Source of the DNA: Shewanella pealeana ATCC 700345
GTDB taxonomy: Bacteria > Pseudomonadota > Gammaproteobacteria > Enterobacterales > Shewanellaceae
Assembly (NCBI RefSeq): GCF_000018285.1
Contig: NC_009901.1
Coordinates: forward strand, 1,115,001 to 1,179,000
Length of the DNA stretch: 64,000 nt
Reading direction: 5' to 3'
A program made the translations under genes and the position numbers. Under the pieces are notes generated by a model that was not told the origin of the DNA, ran no database searches, and worked only from the letters and a program-made list of their open reading frames with translations. Shown in pieces: positions 9,856-18,507 of this stretch. Position 1 is the stretch's first letter. Each line of letters starts with the position of its first letter.

Positions 9856-10009
9856 GAATTCTCCGCCGTGTGAAGTGATAAAAGAGACGGCAAGGGATTA
9901 TACCTAATGGGGGGATAAGTATAAAACTAACTTGTGTTTCCAATATCAAACGCTATCCGCTCGATCTATGAAGAACGAAGTATTTGTATAAAGGTTTATC
10001 ATTGTGATT

Positions 10010-10037
10010 AAAAAAGGCACCAAATGGTGCCTTTTTT
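10010..10037 (-). terminator. Terminator of the RhlE-type helicase gene
   Basis: GGCACC-aaat-GGTGCC (10016-10031) with six or more A on the left, which read as a T-run on the minus strand, 33 bp beyond the helicase stop. Confidence 0.87.
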
Positions 10038-10069
10038 GTTTATAAAATAATTCGGTGTCCGTACAGCGA

Positions 10070-11368
10070 TTATTTTATCTTCTTAATTTTTGCCTGTGAT
10101 GAGTTTTTCACTTTGACGCGGCGGCCTTGCATGTTTTTCTCTGCAATCATCTGAGCGCCAGCATTATCGACACGCTGTTGTTTCTTGGCAAAGCTACGAC
10201 GACTCTGTAGTTGCTTGATAAGCAGATCGCGGCTACCCACTTCATAACCAGGAATGCTGATACGGCGAAGCTGCTGACCGATTAACTTCTCGATGTCAGC
10301 TAAGGTACGCTCTTCTTCTCGGCTAACAAAAGAGATGGCTACGCCAGACTTACCTGCACGACCAGTACGGCCAATGCGGTGCACATAGTCTTCAGCTAGG
10401 AAAGGTAAGTCGTAGTTCACTACGTACTCTAAGCCTTGAATATCTAGACCACGCGCAGCAACTTCGGTTGCCACTAATACGCGCATCTTACCTTCTTTAA
10501 ACTCACGTAGTGCACGGCGACGGCTACCTTGTGCCTTCTCACCATGAACAACGGCAGTTGGAATACCATCTAGATTTAGCTCTTTTTCAAGCTTGTCTGC
10601 AGCATCACGGGTGGCAGTAAATACTAGCACTTGTTGCCAGTTCTTCTTGCCGATTAGTTCAGATAATAGTTCGCGCTTACGGCGCTGTTCTACAGGGTAA
10701 ACAACTTGGCTTACTGTAATCGCAGTGGTGTTTTGCTTGTCAGCAGCAATCACGTTTGGTTTAACCATCATCTCGTTAGCAAGCTGTTTAACCGCTGTAG
10801 AGAAGGTTGCCGAGAATAATAGATTCTGACGTTTCTTATTAACGGCTTGCAGAATTTTTTGGATATCGGCGCTAAAACCCATATCTAGCATACGGTCGGC
10901 TTCGTCTAGGACTAAGAAGTCAACGTTAGACAGGCTTAAGTTACAGGCAATAATATGCTCAAGCAGGCGGCCAGGTGTCGCGATAATGATATCGGCGCCG
11001 CGTTTTAATTTAGTCGCCTGACTATCCATCTTCACGCCGCCATATACAGTGACGACCTTCAAGTCTAGGTACTTAGCATAATCATTGATGTTATCGGCAA
11101 TTTGAGCTGCCAGTTCGCGAGTCGGGGTTAAGATCAAAGCGCGTGCATTTGAACGGCCCGTCGTGCTTGGGTTATCTAACATCTTTTGTAAGATAGGCAA
11201 TGCAAAAGCGGCCGTTTTACCCGTGCCTGTTTGAGCACTAGCAAGTACATCTTGACCGCGACGAACGGCAGGGATCGCTTGCTGCTGAATTGGCGTCATT
11301 TTTTCATAACCACATTCAGAGATTGCGCGCAAAATCTCAGGAGCAAAACTAAAAGATTCAAATCTCAT
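10070..11368 (-). CDS. rhlE: DEAD-box ATP-dependent RNA helicase, RhlE type
   Basis: A 432-residue helicase with all core motifs: Q motif near residue 27 (TPIQQQAI), Walker A ASAQTGTGKT (43-52), PTRELA, TPGRLLEH, DEAD at 155-158, SAT near 187, ARGLDI and HRIGRTGRAG. The C-terminus is a short basic tail (RRVKVKNSSQAKIKKIK) likely to bind RNA. RhlE helicases help ribosome assembly and RNA turnover. RhlE is chosen over SrmB, RhlB and DeaD from overall similarity and length. It is a single gene with its own terminator. Confidence 0.9.
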   Translation of the reverse strand: MRFESFSFAPEILRAISECGYEKMTPIQQQAIPAVRRGQDVLASAQTGTGKTAAFALPILQKMLDNPSTTGRSNARALILTPTRELAAQIADNINDYAKYLDLKVVTVYGGVKMDSQATKLKRGADIIIATPGRLLEHIIACNLSLSNVDFLVLDEADRMLDMGFSADIQKILQAVNKKRQNLLFSATFSTAVKQLANEMMVKPNVIAADKQNTTAITVSQVVYPVEQRRKRELLSELIGKKNWQQVLVFTATRDAADKLEKELNLDGIPTAVVHGEKAQGSRRRALREFKEGKMRVLVATEVAARGLDIQGLEYVVNYDLPFLAEDYVHRIGRTGRAGKSGVAISFVSREEERTLADIEKLIGQQLRRISIPGYEVGSRDLLIKQLQSRRSFAKKQQRVDNAGAQMIAEKNMQGRRVKVKNSSQAKIKKIK

Positions 11369-11609
11369 GATTGAGGAGTCCTATGTTCAACAATTCAATT
11401 ACTAACAGGTAAAGCTAGCATCTATCTATACCATTAAAATGGCGGTGGCGGAGTATAGCAAACTTTTATACTGACTGGTATTAGATTAAAACCTGCACTT
11501 TTGCAATTTAGGGACTGCTTACGGCAATAAAAACAGCGCCGAAGCGCTAATACCATTCACTTAAGGACGTTACTTAGAGAAAACTGATGACTTTTAAAGA
11601 TATGAATGG

Positions 11610-11656
11610 ACCACAGAGGACACGAAGTGAGCGCTTCGTGGTTTATCGCTTTTAAA
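11610..11656. repeat. Dispersed intergenic repeat, copy A
   Basis: Contains the inverted repeat CACGAAG-tgagcg-CTTCGTG. Its right 30 nt (11627-11656) match 34613-34642 at 28 of 30 positions. The adjoining GAGGACACGAAG (11616-11627) occurs inverted at 34586-34597. This suggests a short mobile or repeated palindromic element family. Confidence 0.7.
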
Positions 11657-11658
11657 GC

Positions 11659-11694
11659 AAAGAACCCAGTTGGTGCTGGGTTCTTATTTTTTTT
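11659..11694. terminator. Terminator-like hairpin after aminopeptidase P
   Basis: AAGAACCCAG-ttggtg-CTGGGTTCTT followed by a T-run on the plus strand. The minus strand, on which the aminopeptidase is read, gives a weaker T-rich tail (TTTGCTTTTAAA...). Confidence 0.65.
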
Positions 11695-11700
11695 GTTGAT

Positions 11701-11745
11701 TAACCAGATTAACCAGATTAACCAGATTAACCAGATTAACCAGAT
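11701..11745. repeat. 9-bp tandem repeat, 5 perfect copies
   Basis: TAACCAGAT is repeated five times head to tail, with partial units on both sides, ending 11 bp before the aminopeptidase P stop codon. It is noncoding and likely variable in copy number between strains. Confidence 0.92.
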
Positions 11746-11756
11746 TAACAGTTAGG

Positions 11757-13544
11757 CTAAATTGCTGCGGTGACCTTGTTTAACCAATCTAAATCATCAC
11801 CTTGCATAAAGGGCGTTAGCTTGTCTTTAACCTGCTGATGATATTGATTAAACCAGGTAAGTTCAGCATCCGTTAAGTAGCTCTTGTCGATTAAGCGAAA
11901 GTCCATCGGGATAAAAGTCAACGCTTCAAACTCCAGCATTTCACGCTCGATATTGGCAAGAGCTTCACAAGGTCGAACTACGATTAAGTTTTCTAAACGA
12001 ATACCAAACTCGTCTGCGCGGTAGTACCCCGGCTCATTAGATAACACCATGCCTTCGAGCAGCGCCACGTTGGAGCGAGCTTTAGCTATGCCTTGTGGGC
12101 CTTCATGCACACTCAGGTAGTGGCCAACACCGTGACCGGTTCCGTGGTCAAAATCAAAGCCGTGTTGCCATAGGTATTGGCGAGCAAACGAGTCAAGCTG
12201 CATGCCGCTAGTGCCCTTAGGGAACTTAGCTTGATCAATTGCGATATGCCCCTTGAGCACTAGAGTCACCATCTTTCTTTGCTCGTCGGTGACATCACCA
12301 ATAGCAATGGTACGAGTGACATCTGTGGTGCCATCTAAATACTGAGCACCAGAGTCAACAAGGTAGATGCTGTTCATCTGCATCTGTGCTGGTGTGCCGT
12401 TGTTATGATTGTAATGGCACATGGCGGCATTGGCGCCTGTAGCAGAAATGGTATCGAAGCTTGGCTCTTGGTACTGAGGGTCGCTTAAGCGGAAGCTTTC
12501 TAGTTTATCGGCCAGTAGCGCTTCATCATAAAGTCGATTGGCAGCAACTTCACGGTCTAACCAAGCAAGGAAGCGGCTCACTGATACACCATCGCGAATG
12601 TGACAGGCCTTCATGCCTGCAAGTTCAGCGGCATTTTTTTGCGCTTTAGGCAGGGCGACGGGATCGTTGCCCGCAATTAATTGCGCCCCAGCCGCTTGTG
12701 CTGTCAGTTGCAGCCAGGCGTTGCAGCTCTCAGGGCTTGCCAATACCTTAGTGCCAGCGAGTGTTGCCAACTCTGCCGCTAATTCAGCTTCATGCTTAAA
12801 GCTTACGCCTTCACCAACGTGAGCATGGATGTTATCCGGCAGCTTGTTGATATCGGTAAATAGCAGCATATCGCCATTGGCACGTAACAGCGCCGTGCCT
12901 AAAACTACAGGTAAGCATGGAATATCTTTACCGCGAATATTGAGCAGCCAGCAAAAAGAATCGAGTGCCGAGATGATAGCGACATCGGCGCCCTGTTTCT
13001 TGATCTCTAAGCCAATGCTTGTACGCTTATCAAGGCTGCTTCGCCCCGCGCTTTGTTCGCTAAATAGCATAACTGGCTCAGACGCAGGAGATGGTCGGTC
13101 GCTCCAATTTAGGTCAATGGGGTTTTGCTCAACTTGCGTTAGCTGGATTTGCGCCTTAGCGAGTTCGCTATGGGTTTGGTTAAACCAAGCCAATGTATGC
13201 AAACGGGCGTCAAAGCCCACTTGCGCATTTTCGCCAAGTTGTTCTATTAACCACTGGGCCTGGGGGGTGTCGTGTAAGCTTAGGAACTCAAATAAGTTTG
13301 CATCTAGCTGCTGGCGAACCTGCACGGTATAACGGCCATCGATAAAGATAGCGGCGCGAGTCTTAAGGACGATAATCACCCCGGCAGAACCGGTAAATCC
13401 ACTGGCCCATAACATACGTTCATTATGCTGGGGTACGTATTCGCCCAAGTACTCATCGGCACGGGGAATGATAAAGGCATCGAGGTTGGATTTGGCCATT
13501 TCTGTGCGGATGGCATCAAGGCGTGCTGCAATTGTATTTGACAT
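11757..13544 (-). CDS. Xaa-Pro aminopeptidase (M24B, aminopeptidase P, long form)
   Basis: A 595-residue cytosolic metallopeptidase that removes an N-terminal residue before proline. It has the three-domain long form seen in eukaryotic XPNPEP1 and many bacteria: two creatinase-like N-terminal domains (about 1-310) and a pita-bread catalytic domain. Dimetal ligands are visible in VDSGAQYLDGTTDVTRT (two Asp), GTGHGVGHYL (His), SNEPGYY (Glu) and GIRLENL (Glu). The length fits this subfamily, not the 440-residue E. coli PepP. It is a single gene, divergent from the MFS gene. Confidence 0.93.
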   Translation of the reverse strand: MSNTIAARLDAIRTEMAKSNLDAFIIPRADEYLGEYVPQHNERMLWASGFTGSAGVIIVLKTRAAIFIDGRYTVQVRQQLDANLFEFLSLHDTPQAQWLIEQLGENAQVGFDARLHTLAWFNQTHSELAKAQIQLTQVEQNPIDLNWSDRPSPASEPVMLFSEQSAGRSSLDKRTSIGLEIKKQGADVAIISALDSFCWLLNIRGKDIPCLPVVLGTALLRANGDMLLFTDINKLPDNIHAHVGEGVSFKHEAELAAELATLAGTKVLASPESCNAWLQLTAQAAGAQLIAGNDPVALPKAQKNAAELAGMKACHIRDGVSVSRFLAWLDREVAANRLYDEALLADKLESFRLSDPQYQEPSFDTISATGANAAMCHYNHNNGTPAQMQMNSIYLVDSGAQYLDGTTDVTRTIAIGDVTDEQRKMVTLVLKGHIAIDQAKFPKGTSGMQLDSFARQYLWQHGFDFDHGTGHGVGHYLSVHEGPQGIAKARSNVALLEGMVLSNEPGYYRADEFGIRLENLIVVRPCEALANIEREMLEFEALTFIPMDFRLIDKSYLTDAELTWFNQYHQQVKDKLTPFMQGDDLDWLNKVTAAI

Positions 13545-13793
13545 TCAAACTCCATTATCAGCGCTAAAGCGAGTCTTTTACTGGGCTAGAGGCTGTTTAT
13601 TTTTGTACGAATTTAGCGCGGAGAGTACCACAAAGGACCATTGCTTGGGAGGGGAAGGGCTGGATATTTGTAGCTGCAAAGGTGTGAAGCAAATTGGACG
13701 AATGATTTATAAAGCGCCCCGAACCTGCCACACTGGCTCTAGATAATATAGGGTTAACTAAGATAAAAACTGCAATAAGGAAGCGCGAATCGT

Positions 13794-14981
13794 ATGCCAT
13801 TTAATGTTTGGCTATTAACACTAGCACAGGCGTTTGCCATGAGTGCCACTCCTATGATGATGTTACTCGGAGGATTGATTGGCGCCCAAATTGCGCCGTC
13901 GCCTGAGTTAGCGACTCTGCCGATAGCCTCTATGGTGGTAGGACTTGCCTTGTCGGTGCTGCCTGTATCTAGGTTGATGCAGCGCTTTGGTCGCAAGCCT
14001 GTGTTTGTTGGCGGGGCGTTGCTGGCAGCCAGTTCTGGGCTTGTTGCAGCGCTGGCGACGTCGGAGCAAAACTTTATCTTATTTTGTTTGAGTGGCGTGA
14101 TGCTAGGTTCGGCGGGGGCTGTAGTGCAACAATATCGTTTTGCGGCAATGGAGTCGGTAAGTGAGGAACTGGTGGCAAAGGCCGCCTCTAGAGTCTTGCT
14201 TGGGGGGCTTGCTGCTGCCGTTATCGGGCCTGAATTAGCCGTTTGGGGTAGCCTGCTTTGGCAACAAACATATGTGGGAGCATTTTTGTTGCTGACGTTA
14301 GTGAGCCTAGTTGCGGCGGTGATTTTGAGCTTCTATCGTGAGCCGAAATGCGAAACAAGCAGTGACTCTCAGCGAGTGGAAAATAATGCCCGTTCGCTAA
14401 CGGAGATTTTAGCGCAGCCACAACTTTGGGTGGCAATTGCGGGAGCGACTCTAGGTTATGCCATGATGAGCTTTGTGATGACGGCGACACCACTGCATAT
14501 GCATCATGTCGAGCAGCACTCGCTTGCGGATACCAAGTGGGTGATCCAAAGCCATATTATTGCCATGTACTTGCCTTCATTATTTAGCGGAGCCTTGGTG
14601 GCTCGCTTGGGTGTCTCCAAGATGATGCTACTGGGGTTGCTTGCTTACCTTGTTACCATTATCACGGCGGTCATTGGTCGAGATCTACTTAACTATTGGG
14701 CCGCCTTGGTATTACTTGGGATCGGTTGGAACTTCCTCTTTGTGGCGGGGACAGCCTTGCTACCTCGTTGTTATGCGAAGACTGAACGTTACAAGGTGCA
14801 GTCTTTTAATGACACCTTTATATTCGGCGCTCAAGCTATGGCATCGCTGAGTGCGGGCTGGGTGATCCACCTGTTAGGTTGGAATGTTTTGTTGCTAAGC
14901 TGCTTACCTCTAATTGTGGCTCAGGTACTGCTTATTACATGGTGGAAATGGAGTAGAACCAAAGCGCTATCAAATCATTAA
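13794..14981 (+). CDS. Major facilitator superfamily transporter
   Basis: A 395-residue protein with about twelve hydrophobic segments. It has the MFS loop 2-3 motif as RLMQRFGRKPVFVGGA (residues about 61-76) and a long central cytoplasmic loop near 185-205 (REPKCETSSDSQRVENN). The substrate cannot be inferred. The neighbours on both sides are M24 peptidases, which is at most a weak hint at peptide or amino-acid transport. The ribosome-binding site AAGGAAG is about 10 nt before the ATG. Confidence 0.88.
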   Translation: MPFNVWLLTLAQAFAMSATPMMMLLGGLIGAQIAPSPELATLPIASMVVGLALSVLPVSRLMQRFGRKPVFVGGALLAASSGLVAALATSEQNFILFCLSGVMLGSAGAVVQQYRFAAMESVSEELVAKAASRVLLGGLAAAVIGPELAVWGSLLWQQTYVGAFLLLTLVSLVAAVILSFYREPKCETSSDSQRVENNARSLTEILAQPQLWVAIAGATLGYAMMSFVMTATPLHMHHVEQHSLADTKWVIQSHIIAMYLPSLFSGALVARLGVSKMMLLGLLAYLVTIITAVIGRDLLNYWAALVLLGIGWNFLFVAGTALLPRCYAKTERYKVQSFNDTFIFGAQAMASLSAGWVIHLLGWNVLLLSCLPLIVAQVLLITWWKWSRTKALSNH

Positions 14982-15191
14982 GCGCTAATTGTTAGCCACT
15001 TTTGTCGTATTTTTATCAGTAGTTATTTGCATTTTTACTGATTGTTACTGACGCTTTGTATATTTTATGCTAGAAAGTGAGGCATATTTAAGAGTGCCAT
15101 TGTTTTTAGAACAATAGATAGAGCCTTGTTTGATACTCGCAAGTATCAGGCTTTGCTAGGTTCAAAATTATTAAAAGTGAAGGGTAAGCAT

Positions 15192-16409
15192 ATGACCATA
15201 GGTGTTGGCGGTTCTACCGCAGAGCAGGAATTAGCAAAGTTAACCGATATGACTCAAGGCGTTGAGGCCATTAGTCGTGAAGAGTATCAAGCTCGTATCG
15301 CTAAGGCGCAAGCCATCATGAGCGAGCAGGGAATTGCCGCTATTTACCTGAATGCAGGCACTAACCTTTACTATTACACCGGCACGCGTTGGTATGCTAG
15401 CGAGCGCATGGTGGGGGCAATTCTTCCTGCAAAGGGCGATGTTGAATATATCGCTCCGGCATTTGAGGTTGATACGTTAAATGGCTACATGGTCATTGGC
15501 GGCAAAGTTAACACTTGGCAAGAAGATGAAAGCCCATTTGCACTGTTTGGCAATGTATTAGCTAAGATGGGAATTGCATCGGGTGATATCGGTATCGATG
15601 AATCTGCGGCTTTCTTTATCTTCGACGGTGTACGTCAAGAGCACCCACAGTATAACTATGTCAACGCTAAGCCTGTTACAGCGGGTTGTCGTATGATCAA
15701 GTCGGCTGTAGAGCTAAGTCTTCTGCAACGTGCTAAAGATATGACAATGGAAGTGCATAAAGCGGTAGCACGTATTTTACATGAAGGCATTACCACTAGC
15801 GAAGTGGAAGCCTTTATCAATGCGGCGCACATTAAGGTTGGTATTCCTGCTGGTTCATACTTCTGTATCGTTCTTTTTGGTGAAGACAGTGCCTACCCGC
15901 ACGGCGTTAAGTCACCTAAAGCATTGGATCTTAATGATACCGTATTGATCGATACTGGTTGTCAGCTTCATGGCTATAACTCTGATATTACTCGTACTTA
16001 CGTTTTTGGTGAGCCTAGCCCACGTCAACGTGAGTTGTGGCAGTTTGAGCAAGACTCACAAATTGCTGGCTTTGAAGCGGCTCAGATTGGCGCAACTTGT
16101 GCCAGTGTTGATCGCGCTGCCCGTGATGTGCTTGAAGCGGCTGGTTTTGGCCCAGGTTACGATGTGCCAGGTCTGCCACACCGTACAGGTCACGGCGTGG
16201 GTCTAGATATCCATGAATGGCCATATTTAGTACTAAACGATCATACTCCGCTAGAAGCGGGCATGTGTTTTAGTAATGAGCCAATGTTGTGTGTACCGGG
16301 TGAATTCGGCGTGCGCCATGAAGATCACTTCTATATGACAGAGCAAGGCCCAGTGTGGTTCACTAAACCTGCACACTCAATCGATGATCCATTTGGTTAC
16401 GAAGCGTAA
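15192..16409 (+). CDS. M24 family Xaa-Pro peptidase (prolidase-like, short form)
   Basis: A 405-residue peptidase with an N-terminal creatinase-like domain (to about residue 155) and an M24 domain. Metal ligands lie in LIDTGCQLHGYNSDITRTY (two Asp), PHRTGHGVGLDIHE (His), FSNEPMLCVPGEFG (Glu) and VRHEDHFYM (Glu). It acts on bonds involving proline; dipeptidase and aminopeptidase activity cannot be separated from sequence. I take the ATG at 15192 with GAAGGG 7-8 nt upstream, not the in-frame TTG at 15126. Codons are clean throughout. A decayed copy of its last 43 codons lies just downstream. Confidence 0.9.
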   Translation: MTIGVGGSTAEQELAKLTDMTQGVEAISREEYQARIAKAQAIMSEQGIAAIYLNAGTNLYYYTGTRWYASERMVGAILPAKGDVEYIAPAFEVDTLNGYMVIGGKVNTWQEDESPFALFGNVLAKMGIASGDIGIDESAAFFIFDGVRQEHPQYNYVNAKPVTAGCRMIKSAVELSLLQRAKDMTMEVHKAVARILHEGITTSEVEAFINAAHIKVGIPAGSYFCIVLFGEDSAYPHGVKSPKALDLNDTVLIDTGCQLHGYNSDITRTYVFGEPSPRQRELWQFEQDSQIAGFEAAQIGATCASVDRAARDVLEAAGFGPGYDVPGLPHRTGHGVGLDIHEWPYLVLNDHTPLEAGMCFSNEPMLCVPGEFGVRHEDHFYMTEQGPVWFTKPAHSIDDPFGYEA

Positions 16410-16432
16410 TACTCCAGTAACTATAGTGAGAC

Positions 16433-16454
16433 GCCTTGTTATAAGTAACGAGGC
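16433..16454 (+). other. Hairpin after the M24 peptidase gene
   Basis: GCCTTGTTA-taag-TAACGAGGC pairs fully (one G-U pair), 24 bp after the stop codon. There is no T-run, so termination here is uncertain. It lies exactly between the intact gene and its duplicated fragment. Confidence 0.5.
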
Positions 16455-16460
16455 ATCAAT

Positions 16461-16600
16461 TGTTGTGTGTACCGGGTGAATTCGGCGTACGTCATGAAGA
16501 CCGTTCTCTAAACAAGAGTATATGACAGAGCAAGGACTTGTGTGGTTTACAAAACCTGCACACTCAATCGATGAGCCATTTGGTTACGAAGCGTAATACT
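16461..16600 (+). pseudogene. Partial duplicate of the M24 peptidase 3' end
   Basis: This stretch repeats 16285-16413 (the last 43 codons, the stop and a few bases) with scattered substitutions. An extra 11 bp net is present where TCACTTC is replaced by an 18-nt segment ending AACAAGAG, which breaks the frame. The ends match exactly (TGTTGTGTGTACCGGG... to ...GAAGCGTAATACT). It has no start and cannot be a functional gene. It is a remnant of a tandem duplication or of recombination with a paralogue. Confidence 0.92.
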
Positions 16601-16617
16601 TTAAATTAATGCCAAAC

Positions 16618-16655
16618 AAAAAGCCCGAATGCTTAACCATTCGGGCTTTCTTTTT
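16618..16655. terminator. Bidirectional terminator M24 / FKBP
   Basis: AAAAAGCCCGAATG-cttaac-CATTCGGGCTTTCTTTTT between convergent genes; strong stem with A- and T-runs on its sides. Confidence 0.88.
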
Positions 16656-16674
16656 AATCAGGTAAAGTAAGTTA

Positions 16675-17157
16675 TTAATCGATACTGATTAGCTCAACAT
16701 CAAAAATCAGGGTTGATCCGCCGGAAATTTTGCCTGCACTGCGATTACCATAAGCCAGCTCACTTGGAATGAAGAAGCGCGCTTTCTCACCCACAACCAT
16801 CAACTGTACACCTTCGGTCCACCCTTTAATTACACGATTAAGTGGGAATGCAATTGGCTCACCACGTTCAACAGAGCTATCGAAAACAGTGCCATCGATT
16901 AAGGTGCCGTGATAGTGCACGGTAACTGTGTCGCTCGCCTTTGGATGTACAGTGCCAGTACCGGGTTCAAGAACTTGATACTGCAGTCCTGAAGCTGTGG
17001 TTGTTACGCCATCTTTTAGCTTATTCTCGGCAAGGAATGCATTGCCTAAGGCGATATTTTCTTTGGCCGCTTTCTGGTTGTTCATTGACGAAAAAAAGTA
17101 AAACACAACACAAGCAATTACCACAACAGCTAAAACCATCTTCATTTTTCGAGTCAC
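16675..17157 (-). CDS. FKBP-type peptidyl-prolyl isomerase, membrane-anchored
   Basis: A 160-residue isomerase with an N-terminal hydrophobic helix (KMVLAVVVIACVVFYFFSS, residues 5-23), a short linker (NQKAAKENIALGNAFLAEN) resembling the end of the FkpA/Mip dimerisation helix, and one FKBP domain (about 60-160). Active-site blocks are YHGTLIDGTVFDSS, VIKGWTEGVQLM and FFIPSELAYG. It probably acts on proline bonds in the periplasm, tethered to the inner membrane. Single gene. Confidence 0.92.
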   Translation of the reverse strand: MTRKMKMVLAVVVIACVVFYFFSSMNNQKAAKENIALGNAFLAENKLKDGVTTTASGLQYQVLEPGTGTVHPKASDTVTVHYHGTLIDGTVFDSSVERGEPIAFPLNRVIKGWTEGVQLMVVGEKARFFIPSELAYGNRSAGKISGGSTLIFDVELISID

Positions 17158-17434
17158 CTTGTTTTAATTTGACCGCTTATGATAGCGAATCCCCCCCTAG
17201 AGGTAAATCTCGGTACTTCTCTTTGAAGATTGCCGTTTTATAGACCTTAGAATCTTGATAGCAAGAGCCTTGGTTTGTGAGGAAATAAGTTATTAATCAA
17301 GTTATTGAATAAATGATTGATAAGTAGTGCTAATACGGATTATTGTTGCGACTAATAGGGTGTTGTGGCGTGCTTGGGTTATTGTGTTTGGTTATGCACC
17401 CAGTTTGTAAAGCGTTGTTATCAAGGAGTAGGGC

Positions 17435-18505
17435 ATGTTTAAACTGAGTTTGAAGGCTAATGTCTCCATTGTTTTTTTTACTCTGCTATATCAGTCTCTA
17501 GGCTCAGTTTATGCGGCAGAAGCTGATAGTTCTGAACCTGCAAATGAATTCGCCCCTTATTTTTACCTCGGGGCAAAGGCCGGTCAGATGCATTATCAAA
17601 ATGCTTGTGAAAGTTGGAGCGTAAGTTGTGACGGTAATTATGTTGGTTTTGGTGGTTTTGCTGGTTACCAAGCGTGGCAGTATCTGGGTTTTGAGACAGC
17701 TTACCTCGATTTAGGCGAAGCAGTCTCTGGCTACTCAGAAAGTGCCGTCAACAATACTTATGTTGGCAGCATGAAAGGTTGGGAGCTATCGGCGGTAACT
17801 CGGTTTGGTTTAAGTGAAGATTTTGAGCTATTTGCAAAGGCGGGAAGTTTTTATTGGGATGGTGATAATCAAGGTCCTTATAGCCGTAATTCAGACTCAG
17901 GTTGGGCCCCAATGCTAGGAGCTGGATTAGCGTATCAGATATCGCCTTCATGGGTAGCACGACTCGAATATCAGTATATCGATAAGCTAGGTAGTGACCT
18001 AATAGGTGGTAGCAATGGTCACTTAACGACGTTAGGTATTAGCTATCGCTTCGGTCAAAAAAAGCCTGCAAGTGTATCGCAGGTAAAGGAAAAGCCGATT
18101 ACATTGCCTGAGAAAGTTATTCCTGTAACAGCTAAGCCGGTTGTGTTCCCAGCATTAACGGTAACCAGCTTATTTGATTTTGATAGCAGCGAGTTAACCA
18201 ATTCAGACTCTTTAACAGCGGTGATTGAACGACTAAATCAAGTACCAACAGCTATAGCGAACATTAAAGGGTATACCGACTCCACAGGTGCCGCAGCTTA
18301 TAATCAAGCCCTATCGGAGCGTAGGGCTCAAGCTGTCGCCGACGATTTAATTGCGGCGGGCATAAAACCCGAGCAGATAGAGGTGCATGGGTTTGGTGAG
18401 CAATTCCCGGTAATGAAAAACGATACTTCTGAGCATCGCCATGAAAACCGCCGAGTGTTAATACACATCCAATCAACGACATCAGAAATGAAGCCGGAGA
18501 TCTAA
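17435..18505 (+). CDS. OmpA-like outer membrane protein
   Basis: A 356-residue outer-membrane protein. It has a signal peptide (cut near VYAAEA, about residue 28), an 8-stranded beta-barrel region (about 40-210, YFYLGAKAGQMHYQ to LTTLGISYRFGQ), a proline-rich linker and an OmpA C-terminal peptidoglycan-binding domain (about 245-350; GYTDSTGAAAYNQALSERRA). It is 2 bp upstream of the Ig-repeat lipoprotein gene, so the two are probably co-transcribed. It may anchor or present that lipoprotein, but this is inference. Confidence 0.9.
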   Translation: MFKLSLKANVSIVFFTLLYQSLGSVYAAEADSSEPANEFAPYFYLGAKAGQMHYQNACESWSVSCDGNYVGFGGFAGYQAWQYLGFETAYLDLGEAVSGYSESAVNNTYVGSMKGWELSAVTRFGLSEDFELFAKAGSFYWDGDNQGPYSRNSDSGWAPMLGAGLAYQISPSWVARLEYQYIDKLGSDLIGGSNGHLTTLGISYRFGQKKPASVSQVKEKPITLPEKVIPVTAKPVVFPALTVTSLFDFDSSELTNSDSLTAVIERLNQVPTAIANIKGYTDSTGAAAYNQALSERRAQAVADDLIAAGIKPEQIEVHGFGEQFPVMKNDTSEHRHENRRVLIHIQSTTSEMKPEI

Positions 18506-18507
18506 AT

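Larger units (their letters stand above)
11369..11756. other. Intergenic region with repeats between rhlE and aminopeptidase P
   Basis: This 388-bp gap holds no credible gene. It contains a hairpin/dispersed repeat (11610-11656), a terminator-like hairpin (11659-11694) and a 9-bp tandem repeat (11701-11745), plus the promoter region of rhlE near its left end. Confidence 0.7.

Noticed and set aside
12829..13332. 167-codon ORF antisense to aminopeptidase P
   Set aside because: It is an antisense shadow of a clear gene with low-complexity Ser/Cys composition.
15126..15191. N-terminal extension of the short M24 peptidase from TTG
   Set aside because: The TTG at 15126 has no ribosome-binding site, and the added 22 residues look unlike the family, while the ATG at 15192 has GAAGGG at the right distance.
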